From: Colletes latitarsis
Lineage: Eukaryota; Arthropoda; Insecta; Hymenoptera; Colletidae
Assembly: GCF_051014445.1 (NCBI RefSeq)
Contig: NC_135136.1
Span: 15,580,001-15,644,000, forward strand
Direction: 5' to 3'
DNA: 64,000 nucleotides
Part shown: one piece after another, positions 49,901 through 63,238 of the stretch
Layout of the letters: each line of letters begins with the position of its first letter
Position numbering within the stretch: position 1 is the stretch's first letter
Made by a program: the position numbers and the translations under genes
The notes under the pieces: generated by a model
The model's input: only the letters and a program-made list of their open reading frames with translations
Databases searched by the model: none
Told to the model about the DNA's origin: nothing

Positions 49901-52900
49901 ATAATGGACTGTTTCAGTGTGGTACCACATTACTACGTGATCCAATCCAGCAAAAGCCCAGGATCTCTTCAACAAGTATGTGAAAAACGCGAAAGTATGA
50001 GCCTGATGAGGGCAAATCCCAGACCTATCCCAGACATAACTTGCGTTATCCCCTAAAATATTTATCGAAACCAGATTTAATTGACTGTTTTAGTGTGGTA
50101 CCACTTTGCTACGTGATCCAAAGCAGAAAAAACCCTCGTTCAGGTCAATATGTATGTTAAAACAGCGAAAGTATGACCGTGATGAGGGCAAATCCCAGGC
50201 CTAACCTAGACCTAACATGCGTTAACCTCTAAGATATTGATCGACACCAGGATTTATCGACTGTTTCAGTGTGGTACCACATTACTACGTGATCCAAAAT
50301 AGAAAAAGCCAGGGGTCTGTGCAACAAGTATGTGAAAAACGCGAAAGTATGAGTCTGATGGGGGAAAATCTCCGGCCTAACCTAGACCTAACATGCGTTA
50401 TCCTCAAGAATATTGATCGAAACCAGGTTTAATCGACTGTTTCATTGTGGTACCACATTACTACGTGATCCAAACCAGGAAAAAACCCAGGATCTGTTCA
50501 ACAAGTAAGTGAAGAATGCGAAAGTAAGTGTCTGATGTGGGCAAATCCCAGACCTATCCCAGACCTACTTGCGTTATCCTCTACAATATTGATCGAAACC
50601 AGGTTTAATGGGCTGTTTCAGTGTGGTACCACATTACTGCGTGATCCAATCCAGAAAAAGCCCAGGATCTCTTCAACAAGTATGTGGAAAACGCGAAAGT
50701 ATGAGCCTGATGAGGGCAAATCCCAGACCTATCCCAGACATAACTTGCGTCATCCTCTAAAATATTGATCGATAGCTGGTTTAGTTGACTGTTGCAGTGT
50801 GGTACCACATTACTATGTGATAGAAACCAGAAAAAACCCAGGATCTGTTCAACAAGTATATGAAAAACGCGAAAGTATGAGCCTGATGAGGGCAAATCCC
50901 AGAACTATCCCAGACATAACTTGCGTTATCCTCTAAAACATTGATCGAAACCAGGTTTAATTGACTGTTTTAATGTGGTAACTCTTTGCTACGTGATCCA
51001 AAGCAGAAAAAACCCACGATCGGGTCAACATGTATGTTATAACTGCGAAATTATGACCCTGATGAGGGCAAATCCCAGACCTAACCTAGACCTAACATGA
51101 GTTATCGTCTAAAATATTGTTCGAAACCAGGTTTAATGGACTGTTTCAGTGTGGTACCACACTACTACGTGATCCAGGCCAGAGAAAGCCCAGAATCTGG
51201 TCAACAAGTTTGAGTAACATGCGAAAGTATGACCCAGATGAGGGCTATTCCTAGACCTAACCGAGACCTAACATGCGTTATTTTCTAAAATATTGATGAA
51301 AACCAGGTTTAATGGACTGTTTCAGTGTGGTACCACATTACTACGTGATCCAATCCAGCAAAAGCCCAGGATCTCTTCAACAAGTATGTGAAAAACGCGA
51401 AAGTATGAGCCTGATGAGGGCAAATCCCAGACCTACCCCAGACATAACTTGCGTTATCCTCTAATATATTTATCGAAACCAGGTTTAATTGACTGTTTCA
51501 GTGTGGTGCCACATTACTACGTGATCCAAACCAGAAAAACCCAGGATCTGTTAAACAGGTATGTGAAAAATGCGAAGGTATGAGCCTGATGAAGGCAGAT
51601 CCCAGACCTATCCAAGACCTAACTTGCGTTATCCTCCAAAATATTGATCGAAACCAGGTTTAATGGACAGTTTCAGTGTGGTACTACATTACTACGTGAT
51701 CCAGACCAGTGAAAGCCCAGAATCTGGTCAACAAGTTTGAGTAACATGCGAAAGTATGACCCAGATGAGGGCAATTCCTAGACCTAACCGAGACCTAACA
51801 TGCGTTATTTTCTAAAATATTGATGAAAACCAGGTTTCATGGACTGTGTCAGTGTGGCACCACATTACTACGTTATCCAAACTAGAATAAACCCAGGATC
51901 TGTTCAACAAGTATGTGTAGAATGCGAATGTATAAATCTGATGGGGGCAAATCCCAGGCCTAACCTAAACCTAACAAGCGTTATCATCTCAAAAATTGAT
52001 CGAAACCAGGTTTAATCGACTGTTTCAGTGTGGTACCACATTACTACATGATCCAAACCAGAAAAAACCCAGGATCTGGCCAACATGTATGCGAAAAATG
52101 TGTAAATACGACCCTGATGTGGGCAAATCCCTGGCCTAACCTAGACCTAACATGCGTTATCCTCTAAAATATGGATCGAAACCAGGTTTAATGGACTGTT
52201 TCTGAGTGGTACCACATAACTACGTGATCCAAACCAGAAAAATCCAGGGATCTGTTCAGCATGTATGTTAAAACTGCAAAAGTATGATCCTGATGAGAGC
52301 AAATCCCAGACCTAACCTAGACCTAACATGCGTTATTCTCTAAAATATTGATCGAAACCAGGTTTAATGGACTGTTTCAGTGTGGTACAACACTACTACG
52401 TGATCCAATCCAGAAAAACCCAGGATCTGTTCAACATGTATGTTAAAACTGCAAAAGTATGATCCTGATGAGAGCAAATCCCAGACCTAACCTAGACCTA
52501 ACATGCGTTATCCTCTAAAATATTTATCGATACCAGGTTTATTTGACTGTTTTAGTGTGGTACCACTTTGCTACGTGATCCAAAGCAGAAAAAACCCAGG
52601 ATCTGTTCAGCAAGTATGTGAAAAATGCGAAGGTATGAGACTGATGAGGGCAAATCCTGGACCTAACCCAGACCTAACATGTGTTATGCTCTAAAATATT
52701 GATGGAAACCAGGTTTAGTAAACTGTTTCAGTGTGGTACCACATTACTACGTGATCCAAACCAGAAAAACCCAGGATCTGTTCAACAAGTATGTGAAGAA
52801 TGCGAATGTATGAGACTGATGAGGGCAAATCCTGGACCTAACCCAGACCTAACATGTGTTATCCTCTAAAATGTTGATCAAAACCCGGTTTAATTGACTT

Positions 52901-55900
52901 TTTTTCTGTGTCACCACATTACTACGTGATTCAAACCAGAGAAATCCAGGGATCTGTTCAACATGTATGTTAAAACTGCAAAAGTATGATCCTGATGAGG
53001 GCAAATTCCAGACCTAACCTAGACCTAACACGAATTATTCTCTAAAATATTGATCGAAACCAGGTTTAATGGACTGTTTCAGTGTGGTACAACACTACTA
53101 CGTGATCCAATCCAGCCAAAGCCCAGGATCTCTACAAAAAGTATGTGAAAAACGCGAAAGTATGAGCCTGATGAGGGCAAATCCCAGACCTATCCCAGAC
53201 ATAACTTGCGTTATCCTCTAAAATATTTATCGAAACCAGGTTTAATTGACTGTTCTAGTGTGGTACCACTTTGGTACGTGATCCAAAGCAGAAAAAGCCT
53301 TCGCTCAGGGCAACATGTATGTTAAAACTGCGAAAGGATGACCCCGATGTGGGCAAATCCCTGGCCGAACCTAGACCTAACATGCGTTATCCTCTAAAAA
53401 AATTGATCGAAACCAGGTTTAATTGACTGTTTCAGTGTGGTACCACATTACTACGTGATCCAAACCTGAAGAACCCAGGATCTGTTCAGCGAGTATGTGA
53501 AAAATGCGAAGGTATGAGACTGATGAGAGCAAATCCTGGACCTAACCCAGACCTAACATGTGTTATGCTCTAAAATATTGATGGAAACCAGGTTTAATTG
53601 ACTGTTTCAGTGTGGTACCACATTACTACGTGATCCAAACCAGAAAAACCCAGGATCTGTTCAGCAAGTATGTGAAAAATGCGAAGGTATGAGCCTGATG
53701 AGGGCAGATCCCAGACCTATCCCAGACCTAACTTGCGTTATCCACTAAAATATTGACGGAAACCACGTTTAAATGACAGTATCAGTGTGATACCACATTA
53801 CCACGTGATCCAAACCAGTAAAGGCCCAGAATCTGACCATCAAGTATGAGAAATATGTGAAAGTATGAGCCTGATGTGGGCAAATCTCTGGCCTAACCGA
53901 GACCTAACATGCGTTATCCTCTAAAATGTTGATCGAAACCAGGTTTAATTGACTGTTTCAGTGTGGCACCACATTACTACGTGATCCAAACCTGAAAAAA
54001 CCCAGGATCTGTTCAAGAAGTATGTGAAGAATGCGAAAGTACGAGCCCGATGAGAGCAAATGCCAGACCTAACTAAGACCTAATATGAATTATTCTCTAA
54101 AATATTGATCGAAACCAGGTTTAATGGACTGCTTCAGTGTGGAACCACATTACTACGTGATCCAATCCAGAAAAAGCCCAGGATCTCTTCAACAAGTATG
54201 TGAAAAACGCGAAAGTATGAGCCTGATGAGGGCAAATCCCGGACCTATCCCAGACATAACTTGCGTTATCCTCTAATCTAATAATCGAAACCAGATTTAA
54301 TGGTCTGTTTCAGTGGGGTACCACATTACCACGTGATCCAAATCAGAAAAAGCCAGGGATCTGTGCAACATGTATGTTAAAACTGCAAAAGTATGATCCT
54401 GATGAGGGCAAATCCCAGACCTAACCTAGACCTAACATGTGTTATCCACTAAAACATTAATCGAAACCAGGTTTCATGGACTGTTTCAGTTTGGCACCAC
54501 ATTACTACGTGATCCAAACCAGAAAAAACCCAGGATCTGTTCAACACGTATGTGAAAAACGCGAAAGTATGAGCCTGATGAGGGCAAATCCCAGAACTAT
54601 CCCAGACATAACTTGCGTTATCCTCTAATCTAATAATCGAAACCAGATTTAATGGTCTGTTTCAGTGGGGTACCACATTACTACGTGATTCAATCCAGAA
54701 AAAGCACAGGATCTAGCCAACAAGTATGAGAAATATGCGAAAGTATGAGCCTGATGAGGGCAAATCCTAGACCTAACCCTGACCTAACGTGCGATATCCT
54801 CTAACATATTGATCGAAACCAGGTTTAATAGACTGTTTCAGTGTGGTGCCACATTACTACGTGATCCAAACCAGAAAAAAACCCATGATCTGCTCAACAT
54901 GTAAGTGAAGAATACGAAAGTAATGGTCTGATGTGGGCAAATCCCAGGCCTATCCCAGACATAACATGCGTATCCTATAAAATATTGATCGAAACCTGGT
55001 TTAGTTGTCTGTTTCAGTGTTGTACCACTTTACTACGTGATCCAAAGCAGAAAAAACCATCGATCAGGTCAACATGTATGTTAAAACTGCGTAAGTACGA
55101 GCCCGATGAGAGCAAATGCCAGACCTAACTTAGACCTAATATGAATTATTCTCTAAAATATTGATCGAAACCAGGTTTAATGGACTGTTTCAGTGTGGTA
55201 CCACATTACTACGTGATCCAAACCAGAAAAAGCACAGGATCTAGCCAACAAGTATGAGAAATATGCGAAAGTATGAGCCTGATGAGGGCAAATCCCAGAC
55301 CTATCACAGACATAACTTGCGTTATCCTATAAAATATTGATCGAAACCTGGTTTAGTTGTCTGTTTCAGTGTGGTACCACATTACTATGTGATCCAAACC
55401 AGAAAAAACCCAGGATCTGTTCAAGAAGTATGTGAAGAATGCGAATGTATGAGACTGATGAGGGCAAAACCTGGACCTAACCCAGACCTAACATGTGTTA
55501 TTCTCTAAAATATTGATGGAAACCTGGTTTAATTGACTGTTTCAGTGTGGTACCACATTACGACGTGATCCAAACCAGCAAAATCCAGGGATCTGTTCGA
55601 CATGTATGTTAAAACTGCAAAAGTATGATCCTGATGTGGGCAAATCCCAGACCTAACCTAGACCTAACATGTGTTATCCACTAAAATATTAATCGAAACC
55701 AGGTTTAATGGTCTGTTTCGGTGTGGTACCACATTACTACGTGATCCAATCCAGAAAAACCCAGGATCTGTTCAACAAGTATGTGAAAAATGCGAAGGTA
55801 TGAGCCTGATGAGGGCAGATCCCAGACCTATCCCAGAGCTAACTTGCGTTATTCTCTAAAATATTGATCGAAACCAGGTTTAATGGACTGTTTCAGTGTG

Positions 55901-57469
55901 GTACCACATTACTACGTGATCCAATCCAGAAAAAGCCCAGGATCTCTTCAACAAGTATGTGAAAAACGCGAAAATATGAGCCTGATGAGGGCAAATCCCG
56001 GACCTATCCCAGACCTAGCTTGCGTTATCCTCTCAAATATTGGTCGAAACCAGGTTTAATTGACTGTTTCAGTGTGGTACCACATTACTACGTGATCCAA
56101 AGCAGAAAAAATCCAGGATCTGCTCAACAAGTATGTGAAGAATGCGAAAGTATGAGTCTGATGTGGGCAAATCCCAGGCCTAACCTGGACATGACATGCG
56201 TTATCCTCTAAAATATTGATCGAAACCAGGTTTAATGGACTGCTTCAGTGTGGTACCACATTACTACGTGATCCAAACCAGAAAAAGCCCAGAATCTGAC
56301 CATCAAGTATGAGAAATATGCGAAAGTACGAGCCCGATGAGGGAAAATCCCAGACCTAACCTAGACCTAACATGTGTTATCCTCTAAAATATTGATCGAA
56401 ACCAGGTTTAATGGACTGTTTCAGTGAGGTACCACAATAGTACGTGATCCAAACCAGAAAAAGTCAGGGATCTGTTCAACAAGTATGTGAAAAACGCGAA
56501 AATATGACCCTGATGAGGGCAAATCCCAGACCTGTCCCAGACCTAACTTGCGTTATCCTATAGAATATTGATCGAAACCAGGTTTAATTGACTGTTTCAG
56601 TGTGGTACCACTTTACGACGTGATCCAAAGCAGAAAAAACCATCGATCAGGTCAACATGTATGTTAAAACTGCGAAAGTATGACCGTGATGAGGGCAAAT
56701 CCCAGACCTAACCTAGACCTAACATGTGTTATCCTCTAAAATATTAATCGATACCAGGTTTAATCGACTGATTCTGTGTGGTACCACATTACTACGTGAT
56801 CCAAACTAGAAAAAACCCAGGATCTGTTCAACAGGTATGTGAAGAATGCGAAAGTATGAGTCTGATAGGGGCAAATCCCAGGCCTAACCTAGACCTAACA
56901 TGCGTCACCCTCTGAAATATTGATCGAAACCAGGTTTCATGGACTGTATCAGTGTGATACCACATTACCACGTGATCCAAACCAGAAAAAGCCCGGGATC
57001 TGGCCAACAAGTATGCGAAATATGTGAAAGTATCACCCTGATGTGGGCAAATCTCTGGCCTAACCGAGACCTAACATGCGTTATCCTCTAAAATGTTGAT
57101 CGAAACCAAGTTTAATTGACTGTTTCAGTGTGGCACCACATTACTACGTGATCCAAACCAGAAAAAACCCATGATCTGTTCAACACGTATGTGAAAAACG
57201 CGAAAGTATGAGCCTGATGAGGGCAAATCCCAGACCTAACCTAGACCTAACATGTGTTATCCACTAAAATATTAATCGAAACCAGGTTTAATGGTCTGTT
57301 TCAGTGTGGTACCACATTGCTACGTGATCCAAACCAGAAAAAGCCCAGAATCTGATCGTCAAGTATGAGAAATATGCGAAAGTACGAGCCCGATGAGAGC
57401 AAATACCAGTCCAAACCTAGACCTAACATGAATTATTCTCTAAAATATTGATCGAAACCAGGTTTAATG

Positions 57470-58930
57470 GACTGTTTCAGTGTGGTACCACAATAGTACG
57501 TGGTCCAAACCAGAAAAAGTCAGGGATCTGTTCAACAAGTATGTGAAAAACGCGAAAATATGACCCTGATGAGGGCAAATCCCAGACCTAGCCTAGACCT
57601 AACATGTGTTATCCTCTAAAATATTGATCGAATCCAGGTTTAATGAACTGTTTCGGTGTCGCACAACATTACTACGTGATCCAAACTAGAAAAAACCGAG
57701 GATCTGTTCAACAAGTATGTGAAGAATGCGAAGGTATGAGACTGATGAGAGCAAATCCTGGACCTAACCCAGACCTAACATGTGTTATGCTCTAAAATAT
57801 TGATGGAAACCAGGTTTAATTGACTGTTTCAGTGTGGTACCACAATAGTACGTGGTCCAAACCAGAAAAAGTCAGGGATCTGTTCAACAAGTATGTGAAA
57901 AACGCGAAAATATGACCCTGATGAGGGCAAATCCCAGACCTAGCCTAGACCTAACATGTGTTATCCTCTAAAATATTGATCGAATCCAGGTTTAATGAAC
58001 TGTTTCGGTGTCGCACAACATTACTACGTGATCCAAACTAGAAAAAACCGAGGATCTGTTCAACAAGTATGTGAAGAATGCGAAAGTATGAGTCTGATGG
58101 GGGCAAATCCCATGCCTAACCTAGACCTAACATGCGTTATCCTCTAAACTAATAATCGAAACCAGGTTTAATAGTCTGCTTCAGTGGGGTACCACATTAC
58201 TACGTGATTCAATCCAGAGAAAGCCCAGGATCTAGCCAACAAGTATGAGAAATATGCGAAAATATGACCCTGATGGGGGCAAATTCCAGACCTATCCCAG
58301 ACCAAGCTCGCGTTATCCTACAAAATATTGATCGAAACCAGGATTAATGGACTGTTTCAGTGTGGTACCACAATAGTACGTGATCCAAACCAGAAAAAGT
58401 CAGGGATCTGTTCAACAAGCATGTGAAAAACGCGAAAGTATGAGCCTGATGAGGGCAAATCCCAGAACTATCCCAGACATAACTTGCGTTATCCTCTAAT
58501 CTAATAATCGAAACCAGGTTTAATGGTCTGTTTCAGTGGGGTACCACATTACTACGTGATCCAATCCAGAAAAAGCACAGGATCTAGCCAACAAGTATGA
58601 GAAATATGCGAAAATATGAGCCTGATGAGGGCAAATACCAGACCAAACCTAGACCTAACATGAATTATTCTCTAAAATATTGATCGAAACCAGGTTTAAT
58701 GGACTGTTTCAGTGTGGTACCACAATAGTACGTGGTCCAAACCAGAAAAAGTCAGGGATCTGTTCAACAAGTATGTGAAAAACGCGAAAATATGACCCTG
58801 ATGAGGGCAAATCCCAGACCTAGCCTAGACCTAACATGTGTTATCCTCTAAAATATTGATCGAATCCAGGTTTAATGAACTGTTTCAGTGTCGTACAACA
58901 TTACTACGTGATCCAAACTAGAAAAAACCC
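57470..58930. repeat. Local duplicated monomers with CAATAGTACGTGGTCC
   Basis: A two-monomer segment carrying CAATAGTACGTGGTCC, AAAAAGTCAGGGATCTG and TTTAATGAACTG starts near 57,491, 57,843 and 58,732 (spacings 352 and ~889 bp). The first two copies are almost identical; the third differs at a few bases. Confidence 0.75.
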
Positions 58931-61900
58931 TCGATCAGGTCGACATGTATGTTAAAACTGCGAAAGTATGATCCTGATGAGGGAAAATCCCAGACCTAAC
59001 CTAGACCTACAATGTGTTATCCACTAAAACATTAATCGAAACCTGGTTTAATGATCTGTTTCAGTGTGGTACCTCATTACTACCTGATCGAAACCAGAAA
59101 AAAACCAGGATCTGTTCAAGAAGTATGTGAACAATGCGAAAGTAAGAGGCTGATGAGGGCAAATCCCAGACCTAACCTAGACCTAACATGCGTTATCCTC
59201 AAAAATATTGACCGAAACCAGGTTTAGTGGTCTGTTTCTGTGTGGTACCACATTACTGCGTGACCCAAACCAGAAAAAACCCAGGATCTGTTCAACAAGT
59301 ATGTGAAAAATGCGAAAGTATGACGCTGATGAGGGCAAATCCCAGACCAATCCCAGACTTAACAAGCATTGTCCTCTAAAATATAGGTGGAATCCAGGTT
59401 CAATGGACTGTTTCAGTGTGGTACCACATTACTACGTGATCCAAACCATGAAAAACCGAGGATCTGTTCAACAAGTATGTGAAAAACGCGAAAGTATGAG
59501 ACTGATGAGGGAAAATCCCTGGCCTAACCTAGACCTAACATGAGTTGTCCTCAAGAATATTGTTCGAAACAAGGTTTAATGGACTGTTTCAGTGTGGTAC
59601 CACATTACTACGTGATCCAAACCAGAAAAAGCCCAGACTCTGGCCATCAAGTATGAGAAATATGCGAAAGTATGACCCTGATGAGGGCAAATCCCAGACC
59701 TAACCTAGACCTAACATGTGTTATCCACTAAAATATTAATCGAAACCAGATTTAATGATCTGTTTCAGTGTGGTACCACATTACTACGTGATCCAAACCA
59801 GAAAAAGCCAGGGGTCTGTGCAACAAGTATGTGAAAAACGCGAAAATATGTCCCTGATGAGGGCAAATCCCAGACCTATCCCAGACCTAACTTGCGTTAT
59901 CCTATAAAATATTGATCGAAACCAGGTTTAATTGACTGTTTCAGTGTGGTACCACATTACTATGTGATCCAACCCAGAAAAAACCCAGGATCTGTTCAAG
60001 AAGTATGTGAAGCATGCGAATGTATGAGACTGATGAGGGCAAATCCTGGACCTAACCCAGACCTAACTTGCGTTATCCTCTAAAATATTGATCGGAACTT
60101 GGTTTAATTGACTGTTTCAGAGTGGTACCACTTTACGACGTGATCCACAGCAGAAAAAACCATCGATCAGGTCAATATGTATGTTAAAACTGCGAAAGTA
60201 TGACCCTGATGAGGGCAAATCCCAGACCTAACCTAGACATAACATGCGCTATCCTCTAAAATATTGATCGAAACCAGGTGTAATGGACTGTTTCAGTGTG
60301 GTACCACATTACTACGTGATCCAAACCAGAAAAAGCCCAGAATCTGGCCATCTAGCATGAGAAATATGCGAAAGTACGAGTCCGATGAGAGCAAATGCCA
60401 GACCTAACCTAGACCTAACATGAATTATTCTCTAAAATATTTATCGAAACCAGGTTTAATGGTCTGTTTCAGTGTGGTACCACATTACTACGTGATCCAA
60501 TCCAGAAAAAGCCCAGGATCTCTTCAACAAGCATGTGAAAAACGCGAAAGTATGAGCCTGATGAGTGCAAATCCCAGACATGTCCCAGACCTAACTTGCG
60601 TTTTCCTATAAAATATTGATCGAAACCAGGTTTAATTGACTGTATCTGTGTGGTACCACTTTACGACGTGATCCACAGCTGAAAAAACCATCGATCATGT
60701 CAATATGTATGTTAAAACTGCGAAAGTATGACCCTGATGAGGGCAAATCCCAGACCTAACCTAGACCTAACATGTGCTATCCTCTAAAATATTAATCGAA
60801 ACCAGGTTTAATGAGTCTGTTTCAGTGTGGTACCACATTACTACGTGATCGTAACAAGAAAAAACGCAGGATCTGTTCAAGAAGTATGTGAAGAATGCGA
60901 AAGTATGAGACTGATGAGGGCAAATCCTAGACCTAACGTAGACCTAACATGTGCTATCCTCTAAAATATTGCCGGAAACCACGTTTAAATGACAGTTTCA
61001 GTGTGACACCACATTACCACGTGATCCAAACCAGAAAAAATCCCAGGATCTGTTCAACAAGTATGTGAAAAATGCGAAGATATGACCCTGATGAGGGCAA
61101 ATCCCAGACCTATCCCAGACCTAACATGCGTTATCCTCTAAAATATTGATCGAAACCAGGTTTAATGGACTGTTTCAGTGTGGTACCACACTACTACGTG
61201 ATCCAGACCAGTGAAAGCCCAGAATCTGGCCAACAAGTTTGAGTAACATGCGAGAGTATGACCCAGATGAGGGCAAATCCTAGACCAAATCGAGACCTAA
61301 CATGCGTTATCCTCAAAAATATTGATCGATACCAGGGTTAATCGACTATTTCTGTGTGGTACCACATTACTACGTGATCCAAACTAGAAAAAACCCAGTA
61401 TCTGTTCAACAAGTATGTGAAAAATGCGAAAATATGACCCTGATGAGGGCAAATCCCAGACCTATCCCAGACCTAACTTGCGTTATCTTCTAAAATATTT
61501 ATCAAGACCATGTTTAATTGACTGTTTCAGTGTTGTTTCACATTACTACGTGATCCAAACCAGAAAAAACCCAGGATCTGTTCAACAAGTATGTGAAAAA
61601 CGCGAAAGTATGAGCCTGATGAGGGCAAATCCCAGACCTATCCCAGACATAACTTGCGTTATCCTATAAAATATTGATCGAATCCAGTTTTAATGGACAG
61701 TTTTAGTGTGGTGCCACATTACTACGTGATGCAATGCAGAAAAAACCCTCGATCAGGTCAACATGTATGTTAAAACTGCGAAAGTATGACCCTGATGAGG
61801 GCAAATCCCAGACCTAACCTAGACCTAACGTGTGTTATCCTCTAAAATATTAATCGAAACCAGGTTTAATTGACTGTTTCAGTGTGGTACCACACTACTA

Positions 61901-63238
61901 CGTGATCCAGACCAGTGAAAGCCCAGAATCTGGCCAACAAGTTTGAGTAACATGCGAGAGTATGACCCAGATGAGGGCAAATCCTAGACCAAATCGAGAC
62001 CTAACATGCGTTATCCTCAAAAATATTGATCGATACCAGGGTTAATCGACTATTTCTGTGTGGTACCACATTACTACGTGATCCAAACTAGAAAAAACCC
62101 AGGATCTGTTCAACAAGTATGTGAAAAACGCGAAAGTATGAGCCTGATGAGGACAAATCCTAGACCTAACCCAGACCTAACGTGCGTTATCCTCTAAAAT
62201 ATTGATCGAAATCAGGTTTAATGGACTATTTCAGTGTGGTACCACATTACTACGTGATCCAAACCAGAAAAAACCCAGGATCTGTTCAAGAAGTATGTGA
62301 AGAATGCGAAAGTATGTGTCTGATGTGGGAAAATTCCTGGCCTAACCTAGTCCTAGAGTTCGTTAGCCTCTAAAATATTGATCGTAACCAGGATTAATTG
62401 ACTGTTTCAGTGTGGTACCACATTACTACGTGATCCAAACCATAAAAAGCCCAGGATCTCTTCAACAAGTTTGTGAAAAACGAGAAAGTATGAGCCTGAT
62501 GAGGGCAAATCCTCGACCTATCCCAGACATAACTTGCGTTATCCTCTAAAATATTTATCGAAACCAGGTTTAATTGACTGTTTTAGTGTGGTACCACTAT
62601 GCTATGTGATCCAAAGCAGAAAAAACCCAGGATCTGTTCAAGAAGTATGTGAAGAATGCGAAAGTATGTGTCTGATGTGGGAAAATTTCTGGCCTAACCT
62701 AGTCCTAGAGTTCGTTATCCTCTAAAATATTGACCGTAACCAGGATTAATTGACTGCTTTAGCGTGGTACCACTTTACTACGTGATCCAATGCAGAAAAA
62801 ACCCTCGATCAGGTCAACATGTATGTTAAAACTGCGAAAGGATGACCCTGATGAGGGCAAATTCCTGGCCTAAGCTAGACCTAACATGCGTTATCCTCTA
62901 AAATATTGATCGAAGCCACGTTTAATTGACAGTTTCAGTGTGGTACCACATTACTACGTGATCCAATCCAGAAAAAGCCCAGGATCTATCCAACAAGAAT
63001 GAGAAATATGCGAAAGTATGAGCCTGATGAGGGCAAATCCTAGACCTAGCCCAGACCTAACATGCGTTATCCTCTGAAATATTTATCAAGGCCATGTTTA
63101 ATTGACTGTTTCAGTGTGGTACCACATAACTACGTGATCCAAACCAGAAAAAACCTAGTATCTGTTCAACAAGTATGTGAAAAACGCGAAAGTATGAGCC
63201 TGATGAGGGCAAATCCCAGACCTATCCCAGACATAACT

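Larger units (their letters stand above)
38794..63238. repeat. Tandem satellite array, ~176-bp monomer (right part, diverged)
   Basis: About 139 monomers of the same satellite run in the same orientation as the left array. Monomers differ from one another by many substitutions and there is no array-wide long period, unlike 1-25 kb. All three monomer families occur. The GGTACC core survives in most units but is often mutated (for example GTGCCAC, GATACCAC, TCGCACAAC). No gene, RNA gene or further transposon was recognised; the 60-81 codon open frames are satellite by-products. Confidence 0.96.

Noticed and set aside
1..63238. CRISPR array or tRNA/rRNA cluster as the source of the regular repeats
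   Set aside because: Repeats are contiguous ~176-bp units without unique spacers, and no tRNA or rRNA landmark sequences were found.
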